DNA from: Candidatus Kuenenbacteria bacterium GW2011_GWA2_42_15
Lineage (GTDB): Bacteria > Patescibacteriota > Patescibacteriia > UBA2196 > GWA2-42-15
DNA length: 22,580 nt
Reading direction: 5' to 3'
Assembly (NCBI GenBank): GCA_000998185.1
Contig: LCCW01000020.1
Coordinates: 1-22,580, forward strand
The position numbers and the translations under genes were made by a program. The notes below the pieces were generated by a model that was not told where the DNA came from, ran no database searches, and saw nothing but the letters and a program-made list of their open reading frames with translations. Shown here one piece after another: positions 20,827 through 22,580 of the stretch (the stretch's first letter is position 1; each line of letters opens with the position of its first letter).

Positions 20827-22578
20827 ATGGTGAGAAACAGAAAAGCCAAAAAGATATTTTTCAGAGAAAGAACTAACGTTATTGCGGCGGTTTTTTTTAT
20901 TTTGGGCGTTTTAATTTTGGGACGTCTTTTTTATCTGCAAATTATAAGGCATAGTGGTTACTTGGAAGCGGCGGACGATCAACACCAAGTGAACCAGGAA
21001 ATTCTACAGAGCCGTGGAGAAATTTACATGCAGGATTATAAAAATAACAGTCTGGCGCCGTTAGTTATCAATCGTGAGATGGGTATGCTCTATATCGTGC
21101 CAAAGGAAATTTTGGAAAAGGAAAAGATGGCAAAGATTCTGGCCGAATTATTAGAAGCAGAGATAGAAGATAGAAAAAAGGTTGAGGCGGAAATTTTGGC
21201 TAAGGCAAAAAAACCGGGCGATCCTTATGAGCCGGTCAGGCATAAAATAGAACCAGAATTGGTCGCGAGAATAAAGGGGCTTGAACTCGCGGGCGTGTAT
21301 TTTTCCGATGAGCTCATCAGATATTATCCGGAAAAAGAGAGTGCCGGACAGCTGACGGGTTTTTTGGGTTTTAATGATGATAAGCAAGAGGGCCAGTACG
21401 GGCTGGAAGGCTATTTTGAGAAAGAGTTGGCCGGAGAAAAGGGTAAAATTTTAGCGGACAAAGATTTGTCCGGCAGACTGATCCTAACATCGGAGACAGA
21501 GCTAAAAGAGGCGGAGAACGGCTCGGATATAATTTTAACGATTGACAGGGTGGTACAAAGCAAGGCTTATGAATTTATAAGACAAGCGGTAGAGGAAAAG
21601 GTGGCGGAGAGCGGCACGATAATCGTGATGGAGCCGAAAAGCGGACGGATTATGGCCATGGCCAATTATCCCGGTTTTGATCCCAATAATTATGGCGAGG
21701 TTGAAGATATAAAGGTTTATCGTAATTTGGCGATTAGCGAACCGTACGAGCCGGGTTCCATTTTTAAAATCATAACCATGGCGGCTGGCTTGGACAGTGG
21801 GGCGATCGCGCCGGAAGACACTTTTATTGACACCGGAGAAACCAAAATTGGCGCGGAGGTGATTCGCAACGCCGACAATAAAAAGTACGGTCAGATAACC
21901 ATGACCGGAATTTTGGAAAACTCGGTCAATAACGGCGCGGTTTTTATCGCTTTAAAAACCGGCCGAGACAGTTTTCAAAAATACGCGAGAGGGTTTGGTT
22001 TTAGCGAGCTGACCGGCGTTGAACTTATGGGCGAGGCAAAAGGCAATCTTGGCGCTCTGAATAACAAGGGCGATATTTATCTGGCCACAGCTTCGTTCGG
22101 CCAGGGGATAACCGTAACGCCAATGCAGATGATTTCAGCTTTGACCGCTATCGTGAATGACGGTGAATTGGTAAAGCCGCGGCTGGTTGATTATATCAGA
22201 AAAGAAGATCAGGAAATCAAAAAAAACGAGCAGACAAGCGCGGAGAGAGTAATTTCCGAGAAGACCGCTAGGATAGTCAAGGCAATGATGGTATCGGTCG
22301 TGAAAAACGGTCATACAAAAAGCGCGCAAATAGCAGGCTATAATATTGGCGGTAAGACTGGTACGGCTGAAATAGCGAGCAAAGACGGAAAGGGTTATTC
22401 CAGTGAGACTAATCATTCTTTTATCGGTTTTGGCCCTTTGGAAAATACCCGCTTCGTGATTTTGGTCAAATTGGCAAAGCCGCGGAAGGGGATATTCGCC
22501 GAATCAACGGCAGTGCCGGTTTTTGTCAAAATGGCTAATTTTTTATTGCAGTATTATCAGATAGCGCCGGAGGGGTAG
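20827..22578 (+). CDS. ftsI: division-specific peptidoglycan transpeptidase (FtsI/PBP3-type)
   Basis: 583-aa class B penicillin-binding protein. A transmembrane anchor lies at about 15-40 ('VIAAVFFILGVLILGRLFYL'), then a dimerisation domain with 'QSRGEIYMQD' and 'GLEGYFEKELAGEKG'. The transpeptidase domain has all three motifs: SxxK at Ser311-Lys314 ('EPGSIFK'), SxN at Ser366-Asn368 ('ENSVNNG') and KTG at 510-512 ('GGKTGTAEI'). It cross-links septal peptidoglycan in the divisome. I prefer ATG 20827; a TTG three codons earlier is possible. No PASTA domains are present. The context (mraZ, rsmH, ftsL) favours FtsI over an elongation PBP2. The stop is two bases before the window end. Confidence 0.95.
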   Translation: MVRNRKAKKIFFRERTNVIAAVFFILGVLILGRLFYLQIIRHSGYLEAADDQHQVNQEILQSRGEIYMQDYKNNSLAPLVINREMGMLYIVPKEILEKEKMAKILAELLEAEIEDRKKVEAEILAKAKKPGDPYEPVRHKIEPELVARIKGLELAGVYFSDELIRYYPEKESAGQLTGFLGFNDDKQEGQYGLEGYFEKELAGEKGKILADKDLSGRLILTSETELKEAENGSDIILTIDRVVQSKAYEFIRQAVEEKVAESGTIIVMEPKSGRIMAMANYPGFDPNNYGEVEDIKVYRNLAISEPYEPGSIFKIITMAAGLDSGAIAPEDTFIDTGETKIGAEVIRNADNKKYGQITMTGILENSVNNGAVFIALKTGRDSFQKYARGFGFSELTGVELMGEAKGNLGALNNKGDIYLATASFGQGITVTPMQMISALTAIVNDGELVKPRLVDYIRKEDQEIKKNEQTSAERVISEKTARIVKAMMVSVVKNGHTKSAQIAGYNIGGKTGTAEIASKDGKGYSSETNHSFIGFGPLENTRFVILVKLAKPRKGIFAESTAVPVFVKMANFLLQYYQIAPEG

Positions 22579-22580
22579 AA

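Overview
The window looks like a small-genome bacterium of the Candidate Phyla Radiation (Patescibacteria), probably a Parcubacteria-type lineage. This is inferred from the compact single-domain core genes, the lack of clear Shine-Dalgarno sites before most starts, the toxin-antitoxin style pairs, and secreted proteins built from a short 'LKGKLLLQV...GRIWYV...LALGITNADL' module of a kind I associate with that group. TGA is used as a stop (for example at 11453, 12233 and 13796), so the Gracilibacteria/SR1 code is excluded. All convincing genes are on the plus strand.

Region 1 (1-5900) is accessory. It holds a HigB/HigA-type toxin-antitoxin pair, an AntA/AntB-type antirepressor-like gene bracketed by a 50-bp direct repeat, a one-TM protein, and a large secreted protein (IPT/TIG-like domain, four TSP1-like repeats, trypsin-like protease, two C-terminal modules). 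A frameshifted small gene follows, overlapping a gene for a putative caspase-like (clan CD) protein. The region ends with an orphan copy of the secreted-protein module.

Region 2 (5930-10412) is core information processing: an NYN-domain protein behind a strong promoter and leader hairpin, gyrB with a low-complexity insert, then secE-nusG-rplK.

Region 3 (10413-15350) is an accessory block that splits the usual rplK-rplA pair. It contains two near-duplicate secreted proteins (signal peptide, module, calcium-loop, module, variable C-terminus) flanking an MNT/HEPN pair, then a broken BRO-family gene and a two-TM protein.

Region 4 (15266-18191) starts with what looks like an L1-binding autoregulatory leader directly before rplA. 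It continues with a nucleotide-metabolism run (deoxycytidylate deaminase, P-loop kinase, Nudix hydrolase) and tsaB.

Region 5 (18192-22578) begins with a 468-base non-coding stretch carrying a 133-bp inverted-repeat element, a terminator, a perfect DnaA-box sequence and a helically phased GTGG array around a promoter. The division genes mraZ, rsmH, ftsL and ftsI follow. Small palindromic or heptanucleotide repeats have entered the reading frames of gyrB, tsaB and rsmH.

No tRNA, rRNA or CRISPR array was seen. The most interesting items are the module-bearing secreted proteins and their relics, the caspase-like pair, the phased mraZ operator, the L1 leader, and the repeat-invaded essential genes.
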